From the NCBI RefSeq assembly GCF_036010505.1, contig NZ_CP108569.1:3297001-3361000 (forward strand): a DNA stretch of 64,000 nucleotides, read 5' to 3'. The DNA is from Streptomyces sp. NBC_01197. GTDB taxonomy: Bacteria; Actinomycetota; Actinomycetes; Streptomycetales; Streptomycetaceae. The notes under the pieces are model-generated. The model saw only the letters and a program-made list of their open reading frames with translations. It was not told the origin of the DNA and ran no database searches. The translations under genes and the position numbers were made by a program. Positions 17,585 to 26,596 of the stretch are shown piece by piece; the first letter of the stretch is position 1; each line of letters starts with the position of its first letter.

Positions 17585-18733
17585 TCAGACCCCGGGCCCC
17601 AGCCGGGCCTTCGGCCCCTCCGACCCCTCCGGCCCCAGCCCCGCCGCGTCCGCCGCCGCCGTGCCGTCCAGCCAGCCCGCCTCGTCCGTGCCGCCCCGCA
17701 CCCGGCTCACGGTCGTCTCGGGGAACATCCGGTCCGCCTCGGACACCACCGCCACGTCCCGCTCCGCGAGCACCGGCAGCAGCGAGCCCGCGGCCTCCGC
17801 AGCCACCTCGTCCGCGGTGCGGGCGAGCCGGAGGCCGAGCCTGCTGGCGTACGCCGTCAGGAACGACTGCCGGAACGTCTTTGTCCGCTTGCGCCCGCCC
17901 GCCCGCTGCGCCGCCTCGGCGCGGGTCATCGCGGCCATCCCCTGGACCAGGAGTGAGGTGTGGAGCAGCTCGACGACCTCCAGGTCGGGCTCGAAGCCGA
18001 CGACTGTGGAGAAGCCGAACGCGCTGTTCCAGACCGCGCGGCAGCGGTTCGCGGTGGCGACCGCGTCGAGCAGGACCGCCTTGGCCGTCTCGTACGGAGG
18101 GTCGACGCCGATACGGCAGGCAGCCGGGGTGTCCGTACGGTGTCCCTCGGCCGCGAGCCGCGCCTCGTCGATGCTGTGCCGGGCCATCAGCTCCTGCGCC
18201 TTGCCGCTGAGCGCCTCGGCCTCCGCCGCGTAGTCGGTCGCCTCGGCCTTGGCGAGCAGCGCGCGGATCCGGCCGAGCGCGCGCGGCTCGGCGTGGTGGT
18301 GGGGCGGCAGGAGCGAATCGGTGCCCGGCGCCGGGCCCACCGGTTCGATGGCCGGGAGGCGCAGGAGCAGCCGGTACAGCTCCAGGAGGGCGGTCGCGTA
18401 CGAGAACCGGTCGGCTTCCCAGGGCGGTGCGGCCAGTTCGTCCAGCTGGGTCTGCCAGCGCGGCGGCAGCCGCTTGTACGCCCGTACCTCCGCCGTGATC
18501 AGCGTCGCGAGGAGCCGGACGTGACGGTCGGCCAGATCACGCCGGACGAGCCGTACGACGTCGGCGGGCTGCCACCCCCGCTGCCAGACCCTGCGCAGGA
18601 ACTCCTCGCCACGCCGGCTCAGCTCCGCGTCGGCCGCCGGGTCGGCGGCGAGCAGCGAGGCTCCGGTGTCCAGGCCCGCGTCGCCCTCGCTGTAGAGGGC
18701 CGCGGCGAAAGCCCGGTCGGTCACCGATTCCAT
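17585..18733 (-). CDS. DUF2786 domain protein
   Basis: A 382-residue protein. The DUF2786 motif is in the middle: ALGRIRALLAKAEATDYAAE followed by ALSGKAQELMARHSIDEARL; this family has unknown function and is common in actinobacteria and some phages. Flanking regions are mostly helical and basic, with GGRKRTKTFRQSFLTAYASR near 280 (given in part: RKRTKTFRQSFLTAY). I chose the ATG at 18733 (MESVTDRAFAAALYS); the frame stays open through the upstream palindrome, but that is a by-product of the palindrome. It is divergent from the DNA polymerase. Confidence 0.8.
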   Translation of the reverse strand: MESVTDRAFAAALYSEGDAGLDTGASLLAADPAADAELSRRGEEFLRRVWQRGWQPADVVRLVRRDLADRHVRLLATLITAEVRAYKRLPPRWQTQLDELAAPPWEADRFSYATALLELYRLLLRLPAIEPVGPAPGTDSLLPPHHHAEPRALGRIRALLAKAEATDYAAEAEALSGKAQELMARHSIDEARLAAEGHRTDTPAACRIGVDPPYETAKAVLLDAVATANRCRAVWNSAFGFSTVVGFEPDLEVVELLHTSLLVQGMAAMTRAEAAQRAGGRKRTKTFRQSFLTAYASRLGLRLARTADEVAAEAAGSLLPVLAERDVAVVSEADRMFPETTVSRVRGGTDEAGWLDGTAAADAAGLGPEGSEGPKARLGPGV

Positions 18734-18860
18734 ACGTCGCCCATCCGCCCAGCCTCCGTGCACCCAGTACCTATGGGCCCAGTATCTATGGGCCCGGTCT
18801 CCATCTCCGGGCCCGGTCTCCCAGTGCCCGGAGCAGGTCCGGACGCCCAGGGCAGGCCCG

Positions 18861-18909
18861 GCTTGCAAACCCCTTTGCCCACAGGCTGTGGACAAAGGGG
18901 TTTGCAAGC
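18861..18909. promoter_or_regulatory. 49-bp near-perfect palindrome with opposed DnaA-box-like sites
   Basis: Outer arms of 17 bases (18861-18877 and 18893-18909, GCTTGCAAACCCCTTTG and its complement) are perfect. Inside, CCACAG-G-CTGTGG is also a perfect dyad; only one base pair fails. The right half contains TGTGGACAA (18888-18896), the exact complement of the Streptomyces DnaA box TTGTCCACA; the left half has TTGCCCACA (18875-18883), one mismatch. It lies between the divergent DUF2786 and DNA polymerase genes, 57 bases before the latter. The structure is directly visible; DnaA binding is inference. Confidence 0.85.
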
Positions 18910-18965
18910 GGGGCCCGGCCGGCGGCTCCGGCCGATTGTCAGTGGTGGCTGCCACACTCGATCAC

Positions 18966-20660
18966 ATGGCCGAAAGGTGGGCTCTGGCGACGGCGGAGGG
19001 CGGCGGGGCACACCTCGCGCCACTCGGCGGCGATGGGCTGCCCGCCGGTGACGTGGTCTTCGAGCCGGACCTGGTCGAGGCGGTGCGGGCCCGGCCGGAT
19101 GTCGGGCGGTGGGTGTGGCGCTCGACCGCCGAGATCTACCCGCGGCTGCTCGCCGCCGGGGTGCGGGTCGAGCGGTGTTACGACATCGAGGACGCGGAGC
19201 TGCTACTGCTCGGCCACGACGGGCGGTACGGCGAGCCGCGCTCGGCCGCGGCGGCCTGGGCGCGGCTGCACCGGGCGCCCGTGCCGCCTGATCCGCGTCC
19301 CCGGTCCGCCGAGCCCGGCGCACAGTCCTCCCTCTTCGAACCGGCCCCCGTTCCCATGGAGTTCGGCGCGCTCCTGGAGGTGTACGCGGCCCAGCTCGTC
19401 CGGTACGGGACCACCGCGCACCCGGACCGGATGCGGCTGCTGACCGCGTCGGAGTCGGCGGGGATGCTGGTGGCGGCCGAGATGCACCGGGACGGGCTGC
19501 CCTGGCGGGCCGATGTGCACCGGGCCGTCCTGGACGAGCTGCTCGGCGAGCGGTATGCGGGCGGCGGCGAGCCGCGCCGGATGGCGGAGCTGGCGGACGA
19601 GGTGTCGGCGGCCTTCGGACGCCGGGTCAGACCGGAGCTGCCCGCCGACGTCATCAAGGCGTTCGCCCAGGCCGGCATCCGGGTGAAGTCGACCCGCCGC
19701 TGGGAGATCGAGGGAATCGAGCACCCGGCGGTGCGTCCGCTGCTCCAGTACAAGAAGCTCTACCGGATCTGGACGGCCAACGGCTGGGGGTGGCTCCAGG
19801 ACTGGGTGCGGGACGGGCGCTTCCGCCCGGAGTACCAGCCCGGCGGGACGGTCTCCGGGCGGTGGACCACCAATGGCGGCGGGGCGCTCCAGATCCCGAA
19901 GGTGATCCGGCGGGCGGTCGTCGCGGACGAGGGCTGGCGTCTGGTGGTGGCCGACGCCGACCAGATGGAGCCCCGGGTGCTGGCGGCGGTCTCCCGCGAC
20001 CGGGGGCTGATGGAGGTGGCGGGACACGACGGGGATCTGTACGCGGCCCTCTCCGACCGGGCGTTCAGCGGCGACCGCGCCCACGCCAAGCTCGCACTGC
20101 TGGGCGCGGTGTACGGCCAGACCTCAGGGGACGGCCTGAAGAACCTCGCGGCGCTGCGGCGCCGGTTCCCGGCAGCCGTGGCCTACGTCGACGACGCGGC
20201 GAAGGCGGGCGAGGAAGGACGGCTCGTACGGACCTGGCTGGGACGGACCAGCCCACCGGCGGCCGGGGCCGAGGAAGGTGACGAGGCCGGCATCCCGCAG
20301 GAGGAATCAGCGGCGGGTCAGTCGCCGGAGTCCGGGGCATCGGGCAGACCCCGCTCGTCGGACGCCCGTGCCTGGGGCCGGTTCACCCGGAACTTCGTGG
20401 TCCAGGGCAGCGCGGCCGACTGGGCACTGCTGATGCTGGCCGCGCTGCGCCGCGCTCTGCACACCGCGGGGCTCCGCGCCGAGCTGGTCTTCTTCCAGCA
20501 CGACGAGGTGATCGTGCACTGCCCGCGGGACGAGGCGCCCCAGGTGGTCGAGGCGATCCGGGCGGCCGGTGAGCTGGCCGGGCGGATCGCCTTCGGGGAG
20601 ACGCCGGTGCGGTTCCCATTCACGACGGCGGTAGTGGAGTGCTACGCCGACGCGAAATGA
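18966..20660 (+). CDS. Family A DNA polymerase with degenerate 3'-5' exonuclease-like N-terminus
   Basis: A 564-residue protein of the actinobacterial 'bifunctional 3'-5' exonuclease/DNA polymerase' group, distinct from the replicative PolA. Motif A is VVADADQMEPR (DYSQIELR in typical Pol I), motif B region is HAKLALLGAVYGQTSGDG, and motif C is FFQHDEVIVHC with the catalytic HDE. The first 180 residues resemble the DnaQ-like position but lack a clear DxE exonuclease I motif, so proofreading is doubtful. A hydrophilic Glu/Gly/Ser insert at about 430-460 is unusual. The ATG at 18966 lies just after a 49-bp palindrome. Confidence 0.88.
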   Translation: MAERWALATAEGGGAHLAPLGGDGLPAGDVVFEPDLVEAVRARPDVGRWVWRSTAEIYPRLLAAGVRVERCYDIEDAELLLLGHDGRYGEPRSAAAAWARLHRAPVPPDPRPRSAEPGAQSSLFEPAPVPMEFGALLEVYAAQLVRYGTTAHPDRMRLLTASESAGMLVAAEMHRDGLPWRADVHRAVLDELLGERYAGGGEPRRMAELADEVSAAFGRRVRPELPADVIKAFAQAGIRVKSTRRWEIEGIEHPAVRPLLQYKKLYRIWTANGWGWLQDWVRDGRFRPEYQPGGTVSGRWTTNGGGALQIPKVIRRAVVADEGWRLVVADADQMEPRVLAAVSRDRGLMEVAGHDGDLYAALSDRAFSGDRAHAKLALLGAVYGQTSGDGLKNLAALRRRFPAAVAYVDDAAKAGEEGRLVRTWLGRTSPPAAGAEEGDEAGIPQEESAAGQSPESGASGRPRSSDARAWGRFTRNFVVQGSAADWALLMLAALRRALHTAGLRAELVFFQHDEVIVHCPRDEAPQVVEAIRAAGELAGRIAFGETPVRFPFTTAVVECYADAK

Positions 20661-20714
20661 CCGGTTCGCACGGCGAGGAGTGTCCGCCGGATCCTCGGGT
20701 ACGCGCATGAACAG

Positions 20715-20785
20715 ACACACGGCACAAGCACACAGCACAAGCACACAGCACACAGCACACAGCACAGCGAAATCAGCGAAATCGA
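20715..20785. repeat. CA-rich low-complexity repeats upstream of dps
   Basis: Irregular tandem copies of CACAGCA and CACAAG, followed by two copies of CGAAATCAG/CGAAATCGA, fill most of the 144-base gap between the polymerase and dps genes. No clear promoter can be picked out within them. Confidence 0.75.
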
Positions 20786-20804
20786 CGTGAGGAGTGCACG
20801 CACT

Positions 20805-21278
20805 ATGACTGCCACCGTGAAGAGCACCCTGCCCGACACGGCACGCGAGACCACCGGGAAGGCTCTCCAGGGCGCCTTGGTCGACCTGCTCGGCCTCTCC
20901 CTCCTCGCGAAGCAGGTGCACTGGAATGTGGTGGGGCCGCGCTTCCGCTCCATCCACCTCCAGCTCGACGAGGTGGTCACCACGGCACGTGACTACGCGG
21001 ACACGGTCGCCGAGCGGTCCTCCGCCATCGGCGTACCGCCCGACGGCCGTATCGCCGCTCTGGCCAAGACCAGTGAGCTGCCGGAGCCTGCCACCGGCTG
21101 GATCTCCGACGACGACGTCGTGGAGCTCATGGTGAACGCGCTTGGTGGTGCGATCACCCGGCTGCGCGGCGCGATCGCGGCCACCGACGAGCCGGACCCG
21201 GTCTCCCAGGACCTGCTCATCGGGCTGACCGCCGAGCTGGAGAAGCAGCGCTGGATGTTCCAGGCGGAGAACGTCTGA
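20805..21278 (+). CDS. dps: Dps-family ferritin-like DNA protection protein
   Basis: A 157-residue ferritin fold protein forming dodecamers that oxidise and store iron and may coat DNA under stress. The Dps ferroxidase segment KQVHWNVVGPRFRSIHLQLD has H, H and D ligands; the partner DYADTVAERSSAIG follows. Helices fill the rest and the N-terminal tail has a few Lys/Arg residues. ATG 20805 has TGAGGAG about 10 bases upstream; an upstream in-frame start lacks this. It is convergent with the SpoIIE phosphatase, 35 bases away. Confidence 0.92.
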   Translation: MTATVKSTLPDTARETTGKALQGALVDLLGLSLLAKQVHWNVVGPRFRSIHLQLDEVVTTARDYADTVAERSSAIGVPPDGRIAALAKTSELPEPATGWISDDDVVELMVNALGGAITRLRGAIAATDEPDPVSQDLLIGLTAELEKQRWMFQAENV

Positions 21279-21313
21279 CCCGGCAGGACACCACCCGCAC
21301 CTGCGGACACCGG

Positions 21314-23032
21314 CTACACCTGCGGCTGCCCCGAGCGGATCCGGGACGCGAGGACCGCGATGTCGTCCGTCGCGTCCCGGCCGAACCGGTCGAGCACCTC
21401 GTCGAGCAGGCCCTCCAGGGTCCCGCCGACCGGGAGCCGCAGGCTCGCCAGCCGGCCGACGGACACGTCGATGTCCTCGTCCCTCCGCTCCACCAGGCCG
21501 TCGGTGTACATGAACAGCACGGTTCCAGGACCACAGGGCAGCGAGATCGTCTCGTAGCCGCCGAGCCCTGTGCCGAGCGGCGGTCCGACCCGTATGTCGG
21601 CGATCACGGCGCCCGCTCCGCGGTCGATGAACACCGGCGGCAGATGACCGGCGCTGGCCACCTGGCACTCTCCCCGGAAGCGGTCCACGACCGCCAGCAG
21701 ACAGGTGGCGGCCCGGTCGATGCCCGCCTTCTCCACCATCAGGTCGAGCCGCTCCAGGATGATGTGCGGCGGCAGGTCGTCCTGGGCGAGGAGCCGCACC
21801 ATGGACCGGTAGTGGCTCATCGCCACAGCCGCGTCGACCCCGTGCCCCATCACATCGCCCATGACCTTCAGGTGGCGGTCGCCCGACAGGGGCACGACGT
21901 CGAACCAGTCGCCGCCGACCTCCGCGCCCTGGCCGACCGGCAGATAGCGGGTGGCGACCTCGATGTGCGGGTGGGGTTCGCGCGGTTCGGAGAGCAGTGC
22001 GCGCTGGAGTTCCAGGGCGATGCCGTGCTCACGTGTGTAGCGGCGGGCGTGGTCGAGGTCGACGGCGGCCCGGACCGCGAGCTCCTTTGCGACCACCACG
22101 TCCTGCTCGGTGAAGGACGGTGAGTCCCCGGCCCGTACGAGCGCCAGGCAGCCCAGCGGCCGGCCCCGGGAGGTGAGCGGCACGATGCATACGGAGTGGA
22201 AGCCGAGCGCGCGGTAGACAGCGACGCGCTCGGGGGTCGGCGCGGACGCGGTCAGCTGGGCGTCGGTGGTGATGTTCTCCAGGACCGGCTGGTTCGTCTC
22301 CAGGCAGCGCGGGATGGCTCCGCCCTCCTGGTAGTCGGCGTACTGCCCCGGTTCCCCGAACTGCCGCACCGCCTCCGCGAGACCCGGTACCGCCGTCATT
22401 CCCGCTCTGCGCAGCCGGACCACCCCGGCGGGCGGAGGCCGCACCGACTGGCCGATCTCCGGTGTGAACACCTCGACGGTCGCCACGTCGGCGAGTTCGG
22501 GGACCACGAAATCGGCCAGCTCACCGCAGGTGGTGTCCATGTCCAGGGTCGTACCGATCAGGTTCGCCGCCGTGTCGAGCATCGTCAGATGTCGGCTGAC
22601 CCTTTCGTACTCCACGTGCCGGCGGCGCGGCGTCAGCACCTCCAGCATGATCAGGACGAGCCCGCGGACCTCCCCGCCCTGTTCGACGCGGTGACAGGCG
22701 CCCTGCCAGAACCGCAGCCCGGGATGGTCCGACGAGGGCGTACGGCCGTTGGACGTCACCTCACGGGCCCGGCCGTCGGCCAGTGCCCCGCGCAGCAGGT
22801 CCGTGGGCACGTTCAGCTCCGGAAGGATGTCCTCCACGGTGCGGCCGAGATGTTGGGCCGCCGGAATGCCGTTCATCTCTTCGAGGGCGGGGTTGACGTA
22901 CAGATAGCGCAGCTCCGTATCGAGCACGCAGATACCCACCGGGGTTCCCCCGAACAGTGCTTCCAGGTATTCCACCCCCTCTGGGGGCAGGACAGGCGGA
23001 ACATCCGGCGCATCCGGCGCATCGGCGCACAC
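21314..23032 (-). CDS. PAS-GAF-SpoIIE (PP2C) serine phosphatase
   Basis: A 572-residue signalling phosphatase. Domains in order: PAS about 20-120 (LFGGTPVGICVLDTELRYLY), GAF about 160-330, then SpoIIE/PP2C about 350-570 with GGDWFDVVPL, KVMGDVMGHGVDAA, FMYTDGLVERR and ATDDIAVL, which supply the metal-binding Asp residues. Such proteins dephosphorylate anti-anti-sigma factors. The start is GTG 23032 because AGGAGG lies 5-6 bases upstream; the longer reading frame has no RBS. No cognate anti-sigma gene is adjacent. Confidence 0.9.
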   Translation of the reverse strand: MCADAPDAPDVPPVLPPEGVEYLEALFGGTPVGICVLDTELRYLYVNPALEEMNGIPAAQHLGRTVEDILPELNVPTDLLRGALADGRAREVTSNGRTPSSDHPGLRFWQGACHRVEQGGEVRGLVLIMLEVLTPRRRHVEYERVSRHLTMLDTAANLIGTTLDMDTTCGELADFVVPELADVATVEVFTPEIGQSVRPPPAGVVRLRRAGMTAVPGLAEAVRQFGEPGQYADYQEGGAIPRCLETNQPVLENITTDAQLTASAPTPERVAVYRALGFHSVCIVPLTSRGRPLGCLALVRAGDSPSFTEQDVVVAKELAVRAAVDLDHARRYTREHGIALELQRALLSEPREPHPHIEVATRYLPVGQGAEVGGDWFDVVPLSGDRHLKVMGDVMGHGVDAAVAMSHYRSMVRLLAQDDLPPHIILERLDLMVEKAGIDRAATCLLAVVDRFRGECQVASAGHLPPVFIDRGAGAVIADIRVGPPLGTGLGGYETISLPCGPGTVLFMYTDGLVERRDEDIDVSVGRLASLRLPVGGTLEGLLDEVLDRFGRDATDDIAVLASRIRSGQPQV

Positions 23033-23272
23033 GGGACCTCCTGGGGCGGGACGGTGATCGGCGATCGCCCTGACCTCCATGGTCGGCCGCTTCGGCGCCG
23101 CACGCATCCGCCAGGGGCCCATCCGCAGGGCCCAAGCGGATGCGCGCGGCGACTCTCGGACCGGCTCCGGGGGACCCGTCGGACATGCGCTGGACCCCTC
23201 AGACAGGCTCGGCACCCGGGGACGGGGCGAGCGCGGCAGGCGCCCCGGGTGCCCGACCGCCCGGGACGGAGC

Positions 23273-23300
23273 GGGACGGGACGGGACGGGACGGGACGGG
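23273..23300. repeat. GGGAC pentamer repeat
   Basis: Five GGGAC units plus GGG in the 429-base gap between the SpoIIE phosphatase and the aldo/keto reductase. The remaining gap holds a MerR-type promoter near its right end and no convincing gene. Confidence 0.85.
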
Positions 23301-23386
23301 CCGACAGCTCCGGTACGACCTGCCTCGGCCTGCACGTGGCGGCCGGGAGGGGAAACGGGATGGGGAACGGGACGGGAGGCGAGAGC

Positions 23387-23417
23387 TTGCGCTGGAGCGT
23401 GCTCCAGCTCATAGCGT
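23387..23417 (+). promoter_or_regulatory. MerR-type promoter of the aldo/keto reductase gene
   Basis: TTGCGC (23387-23392) and TAGCGT (23412-23417) are separated by 19 bases, the long spacer of MerR-activated promoters. The spacer region holds the perfect dyad GCTGGAGC-GT-GCTCCAGC (23391-23408). Predicted transcription would begin near 23424, about 38 bases before the GTG start. No merR gene is in the window, so a regulator would act in trans. Confidence 0.6.
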
Positions 23418-23461
23418 CGGGCCCCCCACGCCGTACGTACCACCCGACCGGAGGGAACACC

Positions 23462-24517
23462 GTGCGTTACACACTGTTCGGCAGGACAGGCCTGCGCGTC
23501 AGCGAGCTCAGCCTGGGCGCCATGACCATCGGCGACGACTGGGGCTGGGGCGCGACCGAGGACACGAGCGGACGCCTCCTCGACTCCTACGCCGAAGCGG
23601 GCGGCAACTTCATCGACACCGCCAACAATTACACCGAGGGCAGCTCGGAGCGCATTCTCGGGAAGCTGCTGGAAGGGCGCAGGGACCGGTTCGTCCTGGC
23701 GACCAAGTACACCTGCGCGATCGACCCCGCCGACGTCAACTCGGCGGGCAACCACCGCAAGAACCTCGTGCAGTCGGTGGAGGCCAGCCTGGGCCGGCTG
23801 CGTACCGACCGGGTCGACGTCCTGTGGGTGCACGCCCGCGACAACTTCACCCCGGTCGATGAGGTGATGCGAGCCCTGGACGATCTGGTCAGGTCCGGAA
23901 AGGTGCAGTACATCGGGGTGTCCGACTGGCCCGCGTGGGAGATCGCGCAGGCGAACACCCTGGCCGAGCTGCGCGGCTGGACCTCCTTCGCGGGCTCTCA
24001 GCTGCGCTACAACCTGCTTGAGCGCACGCCGGAGCGCGAACTCCTGCCGCAGGCCCGCGCGTTCGACCTGGCCGTGCTGGCGTGGGCGCCGCTGGCGGCG
24101 GGCAAGCTCACCGGCAAGTACCGCTGGGGCGGGACCGGCCGCCTGGACGGCGCCGACCCGGACGACCGGGACCAGAATGAGGACGCGGTGATCACCGCGG
24201 TCATCGAAGTGGCCGAACAGGGCGGCTGGACCCCGGCCCAGGTGGCTCTGGCCTGGCTGCGCAGCCGCCCCGGCAACATCATCCCCATCATCGCCGCCAC
24301 CGAGGAGCGCCAGCTCGCGGACAACCTGGCCTCGGTCGACGTCCGGCTGGACGACGGAGCCCTGGCCCGTCTGAACGAGGCGAGCGCCGTCCCGCTCGGC
24401 TTCCCGCACGACTTCCTGCGGGAGCCGGGCATCACCCGGAACGTGTACGGGGACCGCTGGGCGGAGATCGACGACCGCCGCTCGACCCGTCGGCGCACCA
24501 CGGGGGAAGTCCTCTGA
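23462..24517 (+). CDS. Aldo/keto reductase
   Basis: A 351-residue NADPH-dependent (beta/alpha)8-barrel oxidoreductase. The catalytic tetrad is readable: D in NFIDTANNYTEG, Y in the same segment, K in LATKYTCAI, and H in VLWVHARDN. The nucleotide-binding end is RSRPGNIIPIIAATEERQL. The substrate is unknown; a quinone or reactive-carbonyl role would fit a MerR-type promoter but is only inference. GTG 23462 follows GAGGGAAC. It ends convergent with the GH2 gene across a terminator-like hairpin. Confidence 0.9.
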   Translation: MRYTLFGRTGLRVSELSLGAMTIGDDWGWGATEDTSGRLLDSYAEAGGNFIDTANNYTEGSSERILGKLLEGRRDRFVLATKYTCAIDPADVNSAGNHRKNLVQSVEASLGRLRTDRVDVLWVHARDNFTPVDEVMRALDDLVRSGKVQYIGVSDWPAWEIAQANTLAELRGWTSFAGSQLRYNLLERTPERELLPQARAFDLAVLAWAPLAAGKLTGKYRWGGTGRLDGADPDDRDQNEDAVITAVIEVAEQGGWTPAQVALAWLRSRPGNIIPIIAATEERQLADNLASVDVRLDDGALARLNEASAVPLGFPHDFLREPGITRNVYGDRWAEIDDRRSTRRRTTGEVL

Positions 24518-24540
24518 GGGGAGGTCCGGAGCAGCCGCCC

Positions 24541-24582
24541 GGCGGACGGGCAGGAGCACAGGCGCCCCGCCTGCCCGCCGCC
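24541..24582. terminator. Bidirectional stem-loop terminator
   Basis: GGCGGACGGGCAGG (24541-24554) pairs with CCTGCCCGCCGCC (24570-24582) with one bulged base, between the convergent aldo/keto reductase and GH2 stops. Confidence 0.6.
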
Positions 24583-24610
24583 CCTCCGAGGTCCCACCCC
24601 CTGCGTAGGT

Positions 24611-26527
24611 CTACCGCCCGGGCCAGACCCCCGCAGAGCCTTCCGCATCCGTCGGCTTCTCCCCGCCCGCGACCCCCGTGACCCCCGTGACGATCCCGCG
24701 GATCGTCTCCAGCGGCAGTTTGGGGGTGCCGTCCGGGAAGAGCAGGCCGTTCGTCTCCTGGGCGGTGTCCATGAACTGCGTGTAGCAGAAGCCCGCGACC
24801 AGCGGGCTCTTCCGCAGTTCGCCGAAAAGTGCACCGAGCAGTTCCGCGTACTGGGTGTCGGAACTGGTCTGCGTATAGAAGAAGTCGTCGTCCCCACCCG
24901 CCAGCGAGAGCCCGCCGAACTCCGTGATCATCAGCGGCGCTTCACCCGCCTCGAAGCGCTCGTTCTGCCGCTCCGAGAGGGAGACCACTCGGCCCTGCGG
25001 GCCGCCGCCCGCCAGTACCGCCGCGAAGCCCGCCGCGTCTCCGTAGCGTTCCTTCAGCAGGCCCGCGTCGCTGGTGTAGTCGTGGACGCCCAGGATGTCG
25101 CTGTCGGTGTGCTCCCAGCCCTCGTTGGACAGCACCGGGCGCGTCGGGTCCAGGGCCCGGGTCAGGGCGGCCAGGGCCATCGAGTACTGCTGCTGCGCCG
25201 GATCGTGCGCCATGTCGGAGAGGCCCCAGCTCTCGTTGACGGGCACCCAGGTGACGATCGACGGGTGGCTGCGGTCGCGCCGTACCAGGTCCAGCCACTC
25301 ACGGGTGAGCAGTTCGACGGCGTCCGTGCCGAACTCGTACGCCGCGCCGGTCTCGCCCCAGACGAGCAGGCCGAGCCGGTCGGCCCAGTACAGGAACCTC
25401 GGGTCCTCCGCCTTCTGGTGCACCCGGACCGCGTTGAAGCCCATCGCCTTGATCAGCTCGACCTCGCGGCGCAGTTCGCCGGTACCGCTGCTGGCGAGCA
25501 GGGTACGCGGGCGGTAACCCTGATTCAGTACGGAACGCACGTAGCAGGGTCGGTCGTTGAGGAGGAAGGCGCCGGCCCCTACGCCCGCGCTGCGCAGGCC
25601 CAGATAGCTGTCCACGGTGTCGGCGGCGCCTGCGGTGTCGGTGCCGGCGGTGGTGTCGGTGGCCGCGGGCGTTCCGAGGTCGCGCACGGTGACCCGGGCG
25701 TCCACCAGGGTGGGCGACTCAGGGGTCCACCACAGCGCCTCCCGGTCGATGCCGTTGCGCAGGGCGGCGATCGCGATCTCGATCCGGGTACGGCGGCCGG
25801 TGGTCACGGTGGAGGTCTCGGCCAGTACTCGGTCGCCGGCGCGGAGCACGATGTCGATCGTGAGCGGCCGGGGCAGCGGCCGGGCGAGAACGATCTCGGC
25901 CACGACTCCACGCTGCGGGTCGGGGATCCAGGCGAGGTCGGTGATGTGCTGGGCGGGGACCGTCTCGGTCCAGACGCTCTGCCAGATCCCGGTGGTCCGC
26001 TCGTACCAGACGGCGTGCGGCCGCTCCTGCCAGTCCTGCTTACCGCGCGGGACAGAGAGGTCGGCCGGGTCGTCCTCGGCACGTACGACGAGTATGTGCT
26101 CGGTGGCGTCCGGCCGCATCGCGTCGGTCACGTCGGCGGTGAACGGCGTCTGCCCGCCGACGTGTTCGGCCACCAGCCGGCCGTCCAGCCAGACCCGGGC
26201 GCGGTGGTCGACCGCACCGAAGTGGATCAGTGTCCGGCCGCCCGGGGAAGCGTCGGCGGGGACCAGCGTCCCGTGGGCGATGCTGCGGCGGTACCAGACG
26301 ATCGGGTGCGGCGCGGTCTCGCCTATGCCGGAAGCGGGTGCCTCGGGCGGGAAGGGAACGGTGATCTCCCGGTCGAATCCGCCGGCGGCGTCACCGGAGA
26401 ACCACGCCTCGCGCTCACCCGCGTCGGCGTCGTCGTATCCGAAGTCCCAGGTGCCGTCCAGGCTGTTCCACTGCTCACGGCACATGAGCGGCCTCGGATA
26501 CGTGCCCTCCTGCTCACTCGCCCTCAC
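24611..26527 (-). CDS. Glycoside hydrolase family 2 (beta-glucuronidase/beta-galactosidase-like)
   Basis: A 638-residue retaining glycosidase, cytosolic (no signal). Domain order is sugar-binding, Ig-like, then TIM barrel. The acid/base Glu is in TWVPVNESWGLSD and the nucleophile Glu in PLMITEFGGLSL. Length is close to GusA-type enzymes, much shorter than LacZ. A Thr/Ala-rich insert (TDTTAGTDTAGAADTV) lies in the Ig-like region. GTG 26527 has AAGGAGGAG just upstream. It is divergent from a LacI gene with a TTGCATCGATGCAA operator between them, so it is probably induced by its sugar. Confidence 0.9.
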   Translation of the reverse strand: MRASEQEGTYPRPLMCREQWNSLDGTWDFGYDDADAGEREAWFSGDAAGGFDREITVPFPPEAPASGIGETAPHPIVWYRRSIAHGTLVPADASPGGRTLIHFGAVDHRARVWLDGRLVAEHVGGQTPFTADVTDAMRPDATEHILVVRAEDDPADLSVPRGKQDWQERPHAVWYERTTGIWQSVWTETVPAQHITDLAWIPDPQRGVVAEIVLARPLPRPLTIDIVLRAGDRVLAETSTVTTGRRTRIEIAIAALRNGIDREALWWTPESPTLVDARVTVRDLGTPAATDTTAGTDTAGAADTVDSYLGLRSAGVGAGAFLLNDRPCYVRSVLNQGYRPRTLLASSGTGELRREVELIKAMGFNAVRVHQKAEDPRFLYWADRLGLLVWGETGAAYEFGTDAVELLTREWLDLVRRDRSHPSIVTWVPVNESWGLSDMAHDPAQQQYSMALAALTRALDPTRPVLSNEGWEHTDSDILGVHDYTSDAGLLKERYGDAAGFAAVLAGGGPQGRVVSLSERQNERFEAGEAPLMITEFGGLSLAGGDDDFFYTQTSSDTQYAELLGALFGELRKSPLVAGFCYTQFMDTAQETNGLLFPDGTPKLPLETIRGIVTGVTGVAGGEKPTDAEGSAGVWPGR

Positions 26528-26596
26528 GGCTCCTCCTTCTGCCTCACCGGCCATCGGGTTTCGTACAATCGAATTCCGCTCATCATGAGTGAACCT

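Noticed and set aside
20715..20785. CACAGCA-type repeats as a CRISPR array
   Set aside because: Units are short and irregular with no spacers; they are simple low-complexity DNA.
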